From Gordionus sp. m RMFG-2023 (taxonomy: Eukaryota; Nematomorpha; Gordioida; Chordodea; Parachordodidae), in NCBI RefSeq assembly GCF_954871325.1, contig NC_088776.1, forward strand, positions 37,558,508 to 37,622,507: a stretch of 64,000 nucleotides of DNA, written 5' to 3'. A program made the translations under genes and the position numbers. The notes under the pieces were generated by a model, which ran no database searches, was not told where the DNA came from, and saw only the letters and a program-made list of their open reading frames with translations. Below are positions 1-12,015 of the stretch, in pieces; position 1 is the stretch's first letter, and every line of letters starts with the position of its first letter.

Positions 1-120
1 AATGTCTACATGGTCATGGATGTGCCGGAGGAAAATATTGGTAATGTCCTAAAGGGGAATATTCCTATAGATTTGGTGTTTGATTCAATGACATACCGTA
101 TAAATTTGAGGGAAAATTGA
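1..120 (+). CDS. 3' end of PTB-adaptor paralogue A (partial)
   Basis: The window opens inside the last coding exon of a gene whose second copy lies at 15040-16127. The first 117 bases give 39 open codons ending in TGA. They match the last 39 codons of the downstream copy at 29 of 39 residues and at about 102 of 120 bases. Ten differences change the amino acid and only about four in codons are silent, so the two copies have diverged under weak constraint or in different directions. The rest of the gene lies left of the window. No domain is visible in this C-terminal tail. Whether copy A is still functional cannot be judged from this fragment. Confidence 0.6.
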   Translation, partial: NVYMVMDVPEENIGNVLKGNIPIDLVFDSMTYRINLREN

Positions 121-280
121 TAAATTTTAAATATTCCAAAAGTGTGCTTGATTTAATGACATACCGCATAAATTTCAGGAAAATTGATCCTTTTTAAAAT
201 GTTGCAAAAGTGTGCTTGATTATGACATATAACTTTGTAGGAAAATTGATAATTTTTAAAATGTTTTAAAAATATAATTA
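82..280 (+). repeat. Three tandem copies of the gene's 3' end
   Basis: Three units of about 68 bp follow each other, starting at 82, 150 and 218. Each begins GATT(C)(A)ATGACATA, runs through the last codons and the AAAATTGA stop region, and ends in AAAAGTGTGCTT (units 1 and 2). Only unit 1 is in frame with the gene. The other two lie in the 3' untranslated region. The downstream paralogue at 16088-16160 has a single unit, so the amplification happened in copy A after gene duplication. Confidence 0.75.
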
Positions 281-1056
281 ATGATTTAAACATTTAATTA
301 TATGTCAATTAATAAATCACAATCTATATTGACACTCTAAGTCAATCTTTATCAATTTACAGATGAGCGATTTAAAAAAATAATCCTCTCGTTAACTCTT
401 AAATATCAATATTTATATTAGTTTACCTTATATACTACCATTTTAAATATGATGTCCATCATTCCAAATTTGCAAAACTACCTAAATAATGTATTTTAAA
501 CTTATTCTGCACATTTGAAATGATACACTTTAAATAAAATGGTATACATTACAATTGTAGAATGTTATCAAATAAAAAATTAAATAGTTAGGATTTTATT
601 CATTTAAATTACTATCCCGAAACAGAGCATTATTTTTGTTCTGTACTATTCCAGTTATTTAAGTTTAAAAAATTTTGTTGACTCTTGATATTTACCTAAT
701 TTTATTTCTTTTGTAATTAAAAATGTGATTCCTTTACTATCATATTTTCATAATCAAAAAGTTCCGAGAAGCCTGCATGCTTATATAGAACCCTTAAAAA
801 TCTATTATTCCCTTGTTTCTCAAAAATTTTGAATTTTTTTGAAGGAACGTTTTGGAACCCCTTGCGATATTTATTTTGGTGGAAGAATCAAAGAATTTGA
901 TGTCATTAGGTGCAGCTGAGTATCTGCTAAGGAGGGAAGGCACTATTAGATGCGTTCTTCCCCATAAATTCTATTGGAGGTCTTTAGGTCCATTTATTGT
1001 AGGGTCATTAGCAATTTTAGATTTTTATAAAAATAATTTTGGGTTTTCACTATTTA
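281..1056 (+). other. Duplicated 3' flank of the PTB gene
   Basis: This gene-free AT-rich stretch aligns by eye, in the same order, with 16150-16720. Shared landmarks are AATAAATCACAATC (near 320 and 16190), GAGCGATTT (near 365 and 16275), CCCGAAACA (near 617 and 16520) and TATTGGTGGAAGAA (near 874 and 16683). It marks the length of the duplicated block past the stop codon. The short open frame at 852-1061 lies in this flank and I do not regard it as a gene. Confidence 0.6.
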
Positions 1057-1300
1057 TATAAATATGCTTTTTCCAAATTTTGTGAATTATAGTCTATATT
1101 TTTGAAAATTATTTACTTTTACTTATTTTTCTTTCATATTCTTTATAGTGATATATTTATTGTATATATTTTTGGGGGAGAGTGGGTGAGTGGGGGGGGG
1201 GGGGAGTGTATTGTTGAGGCATTACTTTTATTAGCTTAAAATTATATTTACAAGAACAGGCAAAATTCCGAAAGGGAATTCTCTTCTCCTCGGGTAGCCT
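1057..1300 (+). repeat. Decayed right end of the CATAGGCG hAT family
   Basis: The run from TTTTTCCAAATTTTGTG through a G-rich tract, TTAGCTTAAAATTATATTTAC and GGGTAGCCTATGG follows the order of blocks at the right ends of the elements at 40113-43775 and 45096-47045. It looks like a truncated copy. The minus-strand open frame at 1157-1450 overlaps this repeat and is probably spurious. Confidence 0.5.
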
Positions 1301-4300
1301 ATGGTGTCTTATTTGAAATTTATCTTTCAGTTCGTTAAAAGAATCAACATTGTATCCATATAGTATTTCGCCATGAGCTTCTGTTGGTTGGTTTGTAAAT
1401 CTCCCCATTCTGGTTGGGTCATTAGAAGTTTGGAAGGATTGCGATATCAATTTTTTGTAAACAATTAGGTTGAGTTAAAGAGTTTGTTTTGATTTCCTAG
1501 TCGACTTATAGCCAAACTTTTTCATAAAATATTGCATATATTCGACAAAAGATAGTATCGTATATCTTATCTTTTTGATATGAATCGATGATACATTTTT
1601 TATCAAGAGCATGTTTAGATCATTTTTGTAAATTCTGTCTGCTAGTTGGATTTTTTATTCTATAGAATAGAATGAGAGTAGGACTAATTTTTGTATGGCT
1701 TAGTATCGGGCTGTCAAAAAATAAAATAGACATTGGGCATGGCAAAAATGAGAATACTAAATTCTATGTTAGATAAAGTTTAGAAAAAATCATATTAACA
1801 ATGGTAAAACTTGTAATAAAGGTTTATGGACATAACATCATTATTATTCGGTTAATGGAGGAAAGAAAACCAGGTTATATCAAGTAATAAATAAAAACGT
1901 TAATGTTAATTATAACATGAGGAAAATGGAGACGTATGAAGAAAATCATGATAGCGAGGAAGAAGACGATGATCTAATATTAAATCTGTCAAAACGAATT
2001 TCTGATTCTTGGTAAAGGAGAATTTAGATAAAAATATAAATAATTTTTATTAAATTAAAGCAGAGTTTGTAAAACATTTCTACCAAAATTGTTCCTAAAA
2101 TTTTCTTAGATTGGCCCATTGTCATATTCAGCAAAACATTTTGATAAATTTTTATTTGCATTTTAAATATTTGATTAAAATTTATTTTAAAAATACGATA
2201 TGCATTTTTACAGATTAATTCATATCTTCATTGTTCAATAATCATTTTTTCATATATAATGTAATATAAATAAAATTCATTGTTTAGGTTATTTTCTTAT
2301 TATTTGTTATAAAATTAATGACATTTTATTGGTAATAAGTATAAAATTCATATGACTACAAAAGATGTAGGGCCCTGCATTTGCGGTGACAGAAAATGCA
2401 TGATGATAGATGATACCAAAAGTTTTATGGACAACAAATTATCGTTTAAAGTTTTAGTGAGCTATGTTTTTTATTAATGATCTATAATATTTGATAAAAT
2501 TACCAAGCATTTCATCGCTTTAGAATCGGTGCGCTATATTTATATCATTAAAAAAAAATTTAAACGTGATTCAAAAATTGAAGAAAAATATTAAAACTAC
2601 CTATCTATTATGTGAAAGTTTTTATAATAGACATATCCCTAGTTTTTAAAATATAATATAATGCAAATTCATTGCAATAATAGAATAACAATAAATTTAC
2701 TCAATTGTTAAAAAAAAATGTACTCCTATTCTGTGGGGATTTGTTTTATATAATAAGAATAGTTTGTGGGCTAGGTTTAGTTCATATGATTTGTTGGTAG
2801 AACTTAATAATCAAGAACAAAATGTCTTACAGATAAAAATGGCAAAAATTCCAGGTAGCAGAATGTGCGGACAAAAAAATTCAAGGCATTATATTCACCA
2901 ACAAATTTTCTGCCCGAGATTTCTATTAATATATGTTTAAACTGCCAAAAAAAAATGGTTGTTTTATTATTCAATTTTTGCGAGATCTGCTCTTTTTTAA
3001 GTAATTTTGTAAAAAAATATACTTAAAAATAATTAATACTCCCCGATATGATTAATTCTAGCTTGGCGGCATATTTTTTTTCATCCATCCATAAATTTTT
3101 CAAAATATACAAAATAAAATTATGTTTAATTTTTAATAAATTTTTGAAACCCAAATATGTTACATTATTAAATTTTAAAATAAAGATATATAAAAACATA
3201 TAATATTTTATCATGTGATAAAAATCTAAACAGATAAAATATCAGGACGTACTGTTTCAGTTGGGTTTTTAAGAAGGAGCCATAATTATATTTGAAGATT
3301 CCTATCTAATTTTTGACGAAGAATGAGAAATTCTTTCAGTTTGTAAATATATACAAAAAATTAAAATAATAATTGTTTAAAAAACATTACAAAATCTTCA
3401 AAATGGTTCGGCCATCTCATTGCTTATCAAAAATATCGGTCACATTTAATTTTTTTAAAGTTTTTATAATTATATTATGGTAAGGCATTCAAGCCATTTA
3501 AATAAGATTATTTTTCAACTAATTTCATTATACATTACCTAGCATCTAAATAAATTCAACATCTTATGTTCCAGTATCATAACAAAAGATTAATGGAAAA
3601 GAAAATTCCTAAAGGTTTAATTAGCTGTAGCTGTTTAACTTTTAGAGACATCATAGAGGGATATAATAACGTAATACAAAGGCAATTAAAAATCCTGTAT
3701 TTCTAAAAATAAGTGCGTTTATAGAATAGAAAAAATATTCTAATATTAATAAATTATTTTCAACGGTGTTCTTTGATACGCATGTTTCGGTGAACTTGCT
3801 TTTCGTAAAATACATTCTATTCGAATATTATTCCTTCTATAATATAAAAATTTCATGATATTTATAAATCATTCTTATTAATTATCACCAGGCTAATAAC
3901 AAGCACTCTATAATAGGAAAAAAACTGAACTGCGGAAATAATCATATTAATTTGATGGCAAAGCAGTAGCCGACAAAAAGCAGTTACAGCGCCTCCATGA
4001 GATTATAAGGGGCAGCAATTATTAGATTTAAAAAAAAAATTGTGTATAGTAATAAAAAATTAAAACTTATGATTTGGTAAAGAAAGAAAAGAAAGAGAAG
4101 GAGGGAAAAGGGGGGGGGGGTATTTATTAGAGATGCCAGATACGGAACCAATATTAGTTATTTTTGAAAAAAGGATAAGTCGATATGGGTTAATCTTGAT
4201 TTAATTTGATATACATTGTTTACAGTGAGATTGAGATTAAATTATATTTAAATGAATACTATACAAACATTACTTATTTTCTTCTATCACAAACAAGAAT

Positions 4301-5666
4301 TTGAGAGGAGAACATTTTAAAATTAAAATAGAAAACCGTTCTGGAATACATATTTAATAAGAGATGACAGTAAGGGAATATTCCGATTACATATAATTTG
4401 ATAATTAAAAAAAATAACTTTGGATCGGTTGTTAACATTGATTAATTACTCTTTCTAATTGACAATATTGTTCCTTGTTTTCTTTTACCTAACTCCTCAA
4501 CAGCTTATAAATATCAAATAGGAAAAGAAATATAAAATGGTGGTAAACCCCTCAAAGTATCAACTCAAAATTTAAAGATATAAATTAAAATTATCAAATT
4601 ATAATAATATTAAAAAAAAAAGAAAAAAATAAAATTTGTCTGATATTAAATTTTTGAAAATTAAATGCTTTAAAGGCTAAAAAAAGAAATGTGTTTGAGC
4701 ATTATTAAAGTCGGGTAGTAATAATTTCGCAGTTAAAGCAATATTGTTTCCGCAATGCTAAATGTTATAATTTCTAACACAATAAAAAGTACCTGGGAGG
4801 AAAGGCTGTGGGAATGGATTGGGCTTATGAGTCTGTTTCTAGAGGTTGCCAAAATCCGGATTATATGAAATTGTGTCAAAGTGAATTCAGCAATATCGTG
4901 GTAATAAATATATATATAACTAATAACTGGTAATGCCATAAATAATTTATTTGTAAGTTTATAAGAAAATTTTATAGGTATAAATCTAAAATTCATAGTA
5001 TTTCTCATTTTGAAATGTTGAGAATCAATTTTGTTTAAATGAAGTTTTGCTCAGCAAACTTTCTAAAGAAAATATTTCAGGTGAACTTAAATTATAACTC
5101 CCCGGAGCTCAGCTAGTAGTGACAGTCTAAGTATTACAATAAGTATAGGTAGTATATGACTACATGAATAGATATTTTTTTTTTAAAAAAGCTAGAAACA
5201 TCAAAAATGCAATATTAAATAAATAATCTTTCGACAAGAGATTGTTCATGATGTTAATGTTATTCATTTTTAATGTGAGATATGAATTCCAACCAATAAT
5301 TTTAATAGCAAAGAACCTGGAAAGAAACTTTGAGTAAATTGATAGAACGGTATATTCTAAAACTCGGAACCGTTCAGAACATTACAAAAAAAATATTTAT
5401 AAAAAGCATATTTGTATTTGGTTAATGAAAATTGTAATATATATCTAGCGATAAAAAGTATTTCCTTAAAAAATATTTTTAATACCCTAAAAATAACTAA
5501 ATTTATTTTGATTTTTTTAAACCTAGATTTTGTAAATATTATCTTAATCATAAATATTATATTATTTTATCATTCAAAGTCTAGACTAATGTTAGTTCAA
5601 CTATATCTATATCAAACGATTAGTATATTTTTTTAATCATCATTGTCGTGAGTAAATGCTTAAGAA
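1301..5666. other. AT-rich intergenic DNA, no gene seen
   Basis: No coding region I can support. A 33-codon acidic open stretch starting ATGAGGAAAATGG (about 1918-2016) and a minus-strand open frame at 4733-5008 were considered and left uncalled. A G-run of about 10 bases lies at 4111-4120. Confidence 0.5.
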
Positions 5667-7543
5667 CAGAACCGTGCCGAGACTTTTGGAGTCCCAAAAA
5701 TATAATTTAACGGCCCCTTAAAAACCACAATTTACCTAAGCTTTTTTGATAATTTCTCGCAATGAGAACTAAAACCATATATATTCTATTATTTTTGATA
5801 ATATATGAGTAATGCAAATTATAAAAATGGATTATAATAATAAACTAAAATATTGCAATTTTATTTATCCTCTTTGCCTTTTTATATGAAAAAGAAGATA
5901 TTATTTCAGTATAATCTAACAATGAGTCGATATCATTTTCTATTAAAATTAAAAAGATGTTAAAAAGTCGGCCCTGCACTATACAGGATAATAGGTATAT
6001 TTTCATTAATTTGAGTGAGAAGCTGCGTTCTGCGGGTGCTATGGTAGTTGGAATAGTTAACATAATCCTTAATACAATGGATATTCTGGAAAGACGTCAT
6101 TTAATCTATTAGTGTTATAGGGTAAAATTTCCACTGGAATTTTTATGTGAAGCTTGCTTAATAAATTTAAAATTTTTTAATCAATTAGTATATCTTGCGG
6201 ATTAATATCGCTTTCTAACCTATCTTAATCTGTGAATAAAATATTTAATTGACAACATTTTTTCTAGCTCTCTTTCAGGCGCATTTATCAATTCTGATAT
6301 ATTAAATAAAATTCCAAAATGATCTTTAAAATACTTTAACTGCTGGAAACGTTCCTCTAAAAATTCTTACTTGATATAGTAATGTATTAAATAATTCTAT
6401 CTCATATTTTTTGATGATCGTGTATAGGCGTGTCATCTCCTTCGTAAGAAAATTGTTTTTGAACTTTCCATCTACGAATTAAATGGAAATTGTTCAAATT
6501 CTTTAGCCCATGAAATGGCTTCTGTTGAGCAGTTTGGGTCATTAATATATTCGGATAGTCTATTAGTGCAGGGTAAATATTACCAACCTAATTTTTTATG
6601 GCCTTTACACTCCCCACCTTACACTCCCATTATGTTTCAGGTAACGTGTCGTAAAATTATTTATATGATCTTTCAAAATTTGCCATCGCTGAGTCGAGCC
6701 AAAAAAAGAGAATATATATTTGTTGAACAACGCTAAAAAATGATTTTTCGATTAATGATGATCGTACCATGTCACCAAGTAGCGGATTTAAGCAATGGCA
6801 ATCAAAGGGCATAAAAAGCGCCCGCCGATTTATGTAATATTCGAGTTTAAACCATAACATCCTCTCATATTTGATAAATTATCATAACCTTGCCCACAAT
6901 AATTTTTTTTTTATCTCTTATCCAAATTTTTTAGATAATGATAAAAATGATTCTACCAAGGCCTGGCCAGTACTGGAAACGATATTTAGAAAGCCAACAA
7001 ATGGCTCATTTATCTAAACTGAATTGATGTTAAGTTCTACGTATCGTATAACTACGGTTAATTGTTCTGGTATCTAATGTCTAGTTTGCAGCCAATATTA
7101 ATGAAAAATATATTGCATTTTTAATAGCATCAACAAATTTTTTCTCTATGATTTAACTCCTGTCAAGTTAATAATTTCATTTAGAATTCTATTCCAAGGT
7201 AATAATTAGGTTTAGGAACTTCACTCTTCGTAAACGAATGTGGTCGATTAATATTCAAATTTAGATTAAAAAATCAAATTTCTTAACTAAAATATAAATG
7301 AAGTTTTTATACTAAAATATAAATCAAATTTTTTGTTCTAGACATGCCAAGCCTTTCTACAAAATTCATTTTCTACAAATAAAAGAATAATGACTTGCTT
7401 GTACATAGTATATACAAAAAAAATCTTATTTTTTAAGAGCTAAAACTAATTGAGTAAAATTACAAAATTTGACGGCCTCTAAAATTGTCTATTTGGCGGC
7501 CCGTGGCAGCTGCTCCGCTCGCCTCCCCGTCTTCACGGCCCTG
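5667..7543 (-). mobile_element. hAT transposon, ZMYM1/DUF4371 type
   Basis: The left end reads CAGAACCGTGCCGAGAC. The inverted right end reads CAGGGCCGTGAAGACGG. The flanking 8-mers are CTTAAGAA (5659-5666) and CTTAAAAA (7544-7551), one mismatch, as expected for a hAT target duplication. The element is about 1.9 kb, short for an autonomous member, and carries a decayed minus-strand transposase. Confidence 0.85.
5845..6860 (-). pseudogene. hAT transposase remnant (ZMYM1-like)
   Basis: This is the minus-strand relic of the transposase of the enclosing element. The C-terminal dimerization region (5845-6063) reads IPTTIAPAERSFS, the family's AERSFS motif, followed by a QGRL.N..LI..DI...LDY block. 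Further upstream (6657-6860) a stretch reading CHCLNPLLGDMVRSS then FFSVVQQIY matches the conserved H-LNL-DM and FF-VQ-IY part of ZMYM1-type hAT transposases. Several breaks and missing parts separate these blocks, and the N-terminal zinc finger was not found. I infer an inactive transposase, not a domesticated gene. Confidence 0.75.
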
Positions 7544-7730
7544 CTTAAAAATCTCAGTCGGAGTCATGGGAACATTAATAATAAAATATAATTTTTCCTA
7601 GAATATTTTATCATAATCTTTTTATATTATATCAGAAAATTTAAGATTTTTCTCGCTGATCTTATGTGTGGTCCTACGTATTCTGTTTATTTATCCAACC
7701 TACACTATTTTTAAAATTAATTGTACATAT

Positions 7731-8345
7731 TAGTAGGGTTGTTAGATAGCCCGATTCGGATCGATTATTTAAAACGACCCGATTAAGATATTAACAAAAA
7801 TAATATTACCAAAATAATATTATGTAAGCTAGAGATCTGCAAAGTTAGGCCCGGCCCGTACCCAAACGGGCTTCGGGCCGGGCTCGGGCCTAATTCTATT
7901 TAAAATATTCGGGTTCGGGCGGGGCCGGGCCTAATATTTTTAAAAAAATTTCGGGCCGGGTCGGGTCGGACCTTGAAAATTTAATTAAATATATCTAAAT
8001 TTAAATAAAAATTTTTGATTTAATTTATTGAAACTAAACGCTATATAACATATGTCTTTTATTTTAAGTAATTATAAAAATTAATTTCTATATTTAAATA
8101 AATTCGGGCTTGGCTGGGTCGGTAAATTATTTTAGAATATATTACGGGTTCGGGCCGGGCTGGCAAATCTTTTTTAAAAAAAATTTTGGGCCGGGCCGGG
8201 CTTGTAAAATTAGGCCCGATGCAGATCACTAATGTAAGCCACATTTGGCAAATAGTCCAAACCTTTCTACCATCTATGAGAAAAATCTCCAGGCTTACAT
8301 AATATATGTTGGCTAAAATCTTAATCAGGTTTTAGCTTTTAACAG
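7731..8345. mobile_element. MITE of the GTTGTTAAACGGCTC family, split by a hAT MITE
   Basis: The left part (7731-7829) begins TAGTAGGGTTGTTAGATAGC. The right part (8240-8345) has the family landmarks CCATCTATGAG, AGGCTTACATAAT and GGCTAAAATCTTAATC. The interruption lies at the conserved block ATTA(C/T)G(T/C)AAGCC, and the target duplication ATGTAAGC of the nested element is MITE sequence. Confidence 0.7.
7830..8231. mobile_element. 402-bp hAT MITE with GC-rich subterminal repeats
   Basis: The left end is TAGAGATCTGCA and the inverted right end is TAGTGATCTGCA. Both sides carry the perfect 8-bp duplication ATGTAAGC (7822-7829 and 8232-8239). Short GGGCCGGGC repeats crowd both ends while the centre is AT-rich. 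No coding capacity. The element at 38169-38579 is a second copy. Confidence 0.9.
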
Positions 8346-10865
8346 GTTTCAGCTATTTTTGAGATATTAGTTAATATGTTTTGTTAATATTTTTAGCCTT
8401 TAAGGGTTTTTATAAAATTCAGTTCGATAGGCTCCGGTCTCACCGACCTAGTGCATCCAATTGTTAAACTAACCTTCTGAAGCTTATATTAAATAAATAT
8501 TTTGTGAAATAAATAAAAAAATAAATATTGAAACAAAAATCCCTAATTATAAATTGCCACCAGAGAGGCCTAGATGAAAGAAGGAGAAAAGAAGGGTTAA
8601 AGGAGTAAAACTTTCCCCACTCCAAAAAAGAAAAATATTAACCCTCTCTCCTATCAATAAATCCAGATTATGCCATTTAAATGCCACCAGTGTGAAAAAG
8701 TTTTTCTTAATTCAAATTTATACTTAAAATATTAAATAATATTTTAGAGGATATACTAGTATATATGATATTTAATTTATATTTAAATACAGATTAATGA
8801 ATATAAAATGTATTAAATAGAAATAAAAAGCAGACATTCTTTAGGAATGTTCTGGAACGTCAAAACAATAATAAAATTAGGTCACATTTTGACAGAGATC
8901 GAAACGCAAAAAGACCTTTGTTCAAGGTCCTAATTGCTAGGAATATGTATTTCCTTGAATTCTGAACAATCACACCTAATATACTTTATAATTATTTAAA
9001 ATCAATCAAAATAAGTTTATTCACGAAAGTTTTAGCAATGATTATTGAATTATAGGAAAAATTATTGTAAGCAAAGCCACATTATATACTATAACAAGTG
9101 ATGAAAAGGGTCTACACAAAACACGTTCTATAATAAAATATTACGTAGCTAGGGATAATCCGCTCTGTAAACTTATACTTGTTGCTCAAAGAAAACTTTG
9201 CAAATTAATTAATAATATAGTAGTAAGACGTAAATCTGTCATCAAACTAATATAGATAGAGCGTATTGCCAACTTGTTTGATTGTTCATTCTCGTGATAG
9301 TTGGTTAGCCAGATTTTCATCTGTTGGGATCCAACATGTACTTTGACTTATTGCAGTGAAGTAAATAATTCTTATTTTATGCATAGCCTTGGTATTATTA
9401 TCTCCAATGTTTGTGATCTGGCCCCTCCTTCTCTTGTCTCATGATAGGTGGTAGTCATTGTAGATCCTAGGCAGAACAAATCGTCTTTGCATTTATGTGC
9501 GTAACGTGATACTTTATTATAAACAAACGTTCTTAGTGTAAACCTTTTGTTTCTCACTTGTGGATAAAATAACACGGCTTTGTTTAAAATATTTGTATAA
9601 TATCAAATAATTTTTCTATTAAATAATTTAATAATTATTGTTAAGGTTTATAAAATTAATAAAGGGCAGGCAGTGCCCTTTTTTATATATTTTTTAAAAT
9701 GGCTACAAGACTTTTTTATTAATAAAATAACAAAGAAAAAGCCTAAAGAAAGAATTGATCTGAATATGCGAATTAATGAAAATCAAATTCTGTTTAAAGA
9801 GGAACGTACCAAGGTATTTTATATACATATTAAATATATTTTACTCTACAATTGCGTCGCTAGCTCTTCTCGTTCAGGCGTGCTTGGAAATTTTCTTTTT
9901 TTAAAGTTGATTTAAGATAATACTCAAAGTTTAGTTTAATAAGAAAATATTCTCTGCGATAAATAAAGGCATACTCAACACTCTCCTTCATCTTTGATAT
10001 TTCATAGATACAAACAGTAATTAATATAACAATCACGTTACAAATTATAATGAACTTAGGAAAATTTCAACTAGACTTCTTGTATTATATTATAAATTAT
10101 GCATATGGATATCACATATTCTCAAAACTATAAAATGTTTCATTAAATATGGGAAAATTTATTGGGAGAGATATTTGAAAATTAAATTTTAACCTTAGAT
10201 ATAATTAGGCCCACATAAAATTGAATTATGAGATATTTGTATTAACTTCGTAAATTTAGAATTGAATAATTTAATATTCGTAAAAATCGAATATGTATTT
10301 TTTTGAAGCTAATTTTTTCGAATATTTTATTAAGTACATAAATAATATTATAAAAGTCACAATTTTATTGCATAATTACAATTATAATAAAATAACTATT
10401 TTTAAAATAAATTTATAAAAAAATAGCCAACCTTTCAGACAAAATTTTTATAATTGGCGATTTGGGCAGTCATATTTGTGCCTATAAAAAAAAGACCCGG
10501 ATAAGGTGCAAAAAAGTTTTACTATTTCTTAGGGATTGAAAACAGGAGAAAATAATTTTAAAAAAAGTTTTTTCAACAAAAAAAACCCCGAAAAAAATAT
10601 TTAAAAAACAATTGAAAAAAATTTAGAAAAGAAAAATGGGGAAATAAATACAAAAAAAATGATTATCCCCATATTATTTTGTATAAGTTCCAAGCATGTA
10701 TTTGCTCTGTAACTTTATCACAAAAATTAATTAAATTCAAGAAGTCTATATACCCAAGGTGAGAAAATATTTATGAGATCATCATCTAAATTTGTATGTT
10801 ATGACAATAAGAATTTCTCAAAAAGAATATATGTTTACACGATGGGGAACTGTTGATATCTAATA
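8346..10865. other. AT-rich gap, one weak exon candidate
   Basis: No firm gene. At 9710-9813 an open stretch encoding a Lys-rich FFINKITKKKPKERIDL segment is preceded by an AG and followed by a GT (AAG|GTATTT). It could be an upstream exon of the PTB gene, because Numb-type proteins begin with a basic segment, but nothing else supports this. The minus-strand open frame at 9372-9575 is not recognised. Confidence 0.25.
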
Positions 10866-11080
10866 TTAGTGTTGTTAAATGGCTCATTTAGAGCCGATTT
10901 TTTAAAATGGCTAACTCAATATTTTATCTAGAAAAATATTACGCATGCCTGTGGATTTTGCTCATAGATGGCAAAAAGGTTTGGACATCTATTAAAGAAA
11001 TCTAGAGGCTTATATATTTATCTGGCTAAAATATTGAGTTATTAAAAATCGGGTTAAAACGAGCCGTTTACCAACACTAA
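10866..11080. mobile_element. MITE, GTTGTTAAACGGCTC family
   Basis: A 215-bp foldback element. It starts TTAGTGTTGTTAAATGGCTC and ends GAGCCGTTTACCAACACTAA, its near inverted copy. It has the family's internal blocks AATATTTTATCTAGAAAAAT and TTTTGCTCATAGATGGC. No coding capacity. The outer TTA may be target sequence. Confidence 0.85.
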
Positions 11081-11756
11081 GTAATGGAATCAAAAAAAGC
11101 GTCCATCTCAGTTGCTGGATTTATACAATAAAATGAACTCGGAGCTCCACTACTTTGCTATTAAAAGATTGTCTTTTTGGGATAAAGTTTATATTTATCT
11201 ATATTCTTCGAACCCTTAGTGAAAGAATTACATTTTTTGAAAAAAACGAGCAGATACTTCCACATTTCCCTGGCTTGAAAATCTTAGGAATCATTTCATT
11301 TATTTTAATAATTCGAACATAAGTGGAAAGTAATATAATTATTTTAAAAAAGCTTATGATTAGCAATATTATATTCTTGACATATCCTCTAGTTTCAAAA
11401 GAAAGAAACAGATTGACAGATATTCAAATAGCAGAGTTAAGATCCTTTCTTAAAGATAAAATTGAAGCACAAAAATTTCATTGTTTGGGCTACAATATTA
11501 CAATAGAGAGCAAAAACTACTGTAAAATTTGCTAGCTGGGAGAACGCGCGTTGACGGTGTCATTTAGTGGAAATGTAATGGATATCCAGCCTTCAATTTG
11601 ATAGTTCGTTTACAAAATATTCCAACATCTTTAGCAGCCAGTAAGCTAGGCTGGTCTGTGATGAGGAATATTCACGGTGAATCGTGCAATCTTTTAACCG
11701 ATGACAGTTGATAAACTGATTTTTATATATTTCAATGAAAGAAAATTCATGATTGC
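11081..11756. other. Gap with one unrecognised open frame
   Basis: An open stretch at 11323-11535 (plus) includes an RLTDIQIAELRSFLKDK helix-like segment. I do not recognise it and found no clear splice sites. It may be an exon of the PTB locus, an old transposon piece, or chance. Confidence 0.2.
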
Positions 11757-12015
11757 TTAATTGTTTTTTCCCCCTCTTTAGCTTTCACCTTTTCTGGTGG
11801 TAAGCTCCTTCAATATCTCTCTCCACTTTATGTTACTATCTCTTTTATCTAATTTATACTTCTTCATATTGGCTCTAACTTTATGGCCCATTGAAGTTTT
11901 GGCCTTCCTCTTTTACTTTTACCCATCACTTCCAAACTCACAACCTTATTTATGTAGTTCATAGGCCTTCTCATTGTATGCCCATACCATCTTAGTCTGT
12001 TTACCAATCTTAGTC

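Noticed and set aside
852-1061. Open frame of 69 codons, plus strand
   Set aside because: It lies in the duplicated 3' flank of the PTB gene. The matching region after copy B (around 16660-16760) is not open in the same way, and no domain is visible.
1157-1450. Open frame of 97 codons, minus strand
   Set aside because: It reads through a G-rich transposon end (1057-1300). The Pro/His-rich end comes from the G-run. No family recognised.
1918-2016. Short acidic reading frame (EENHDSEEEDDDLIL)
   Set aside because: Only about 33 codons, no splice sites or neighbours that support it; the acidic start resembles transposase N-termini but cannot be assigned.
8059-8244. Open frame on the minus strand
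   Set aside because: It runs entirely through the GC-rich hAT MITE at 7830-8231. The Pro/Arg content comes from its repeats.
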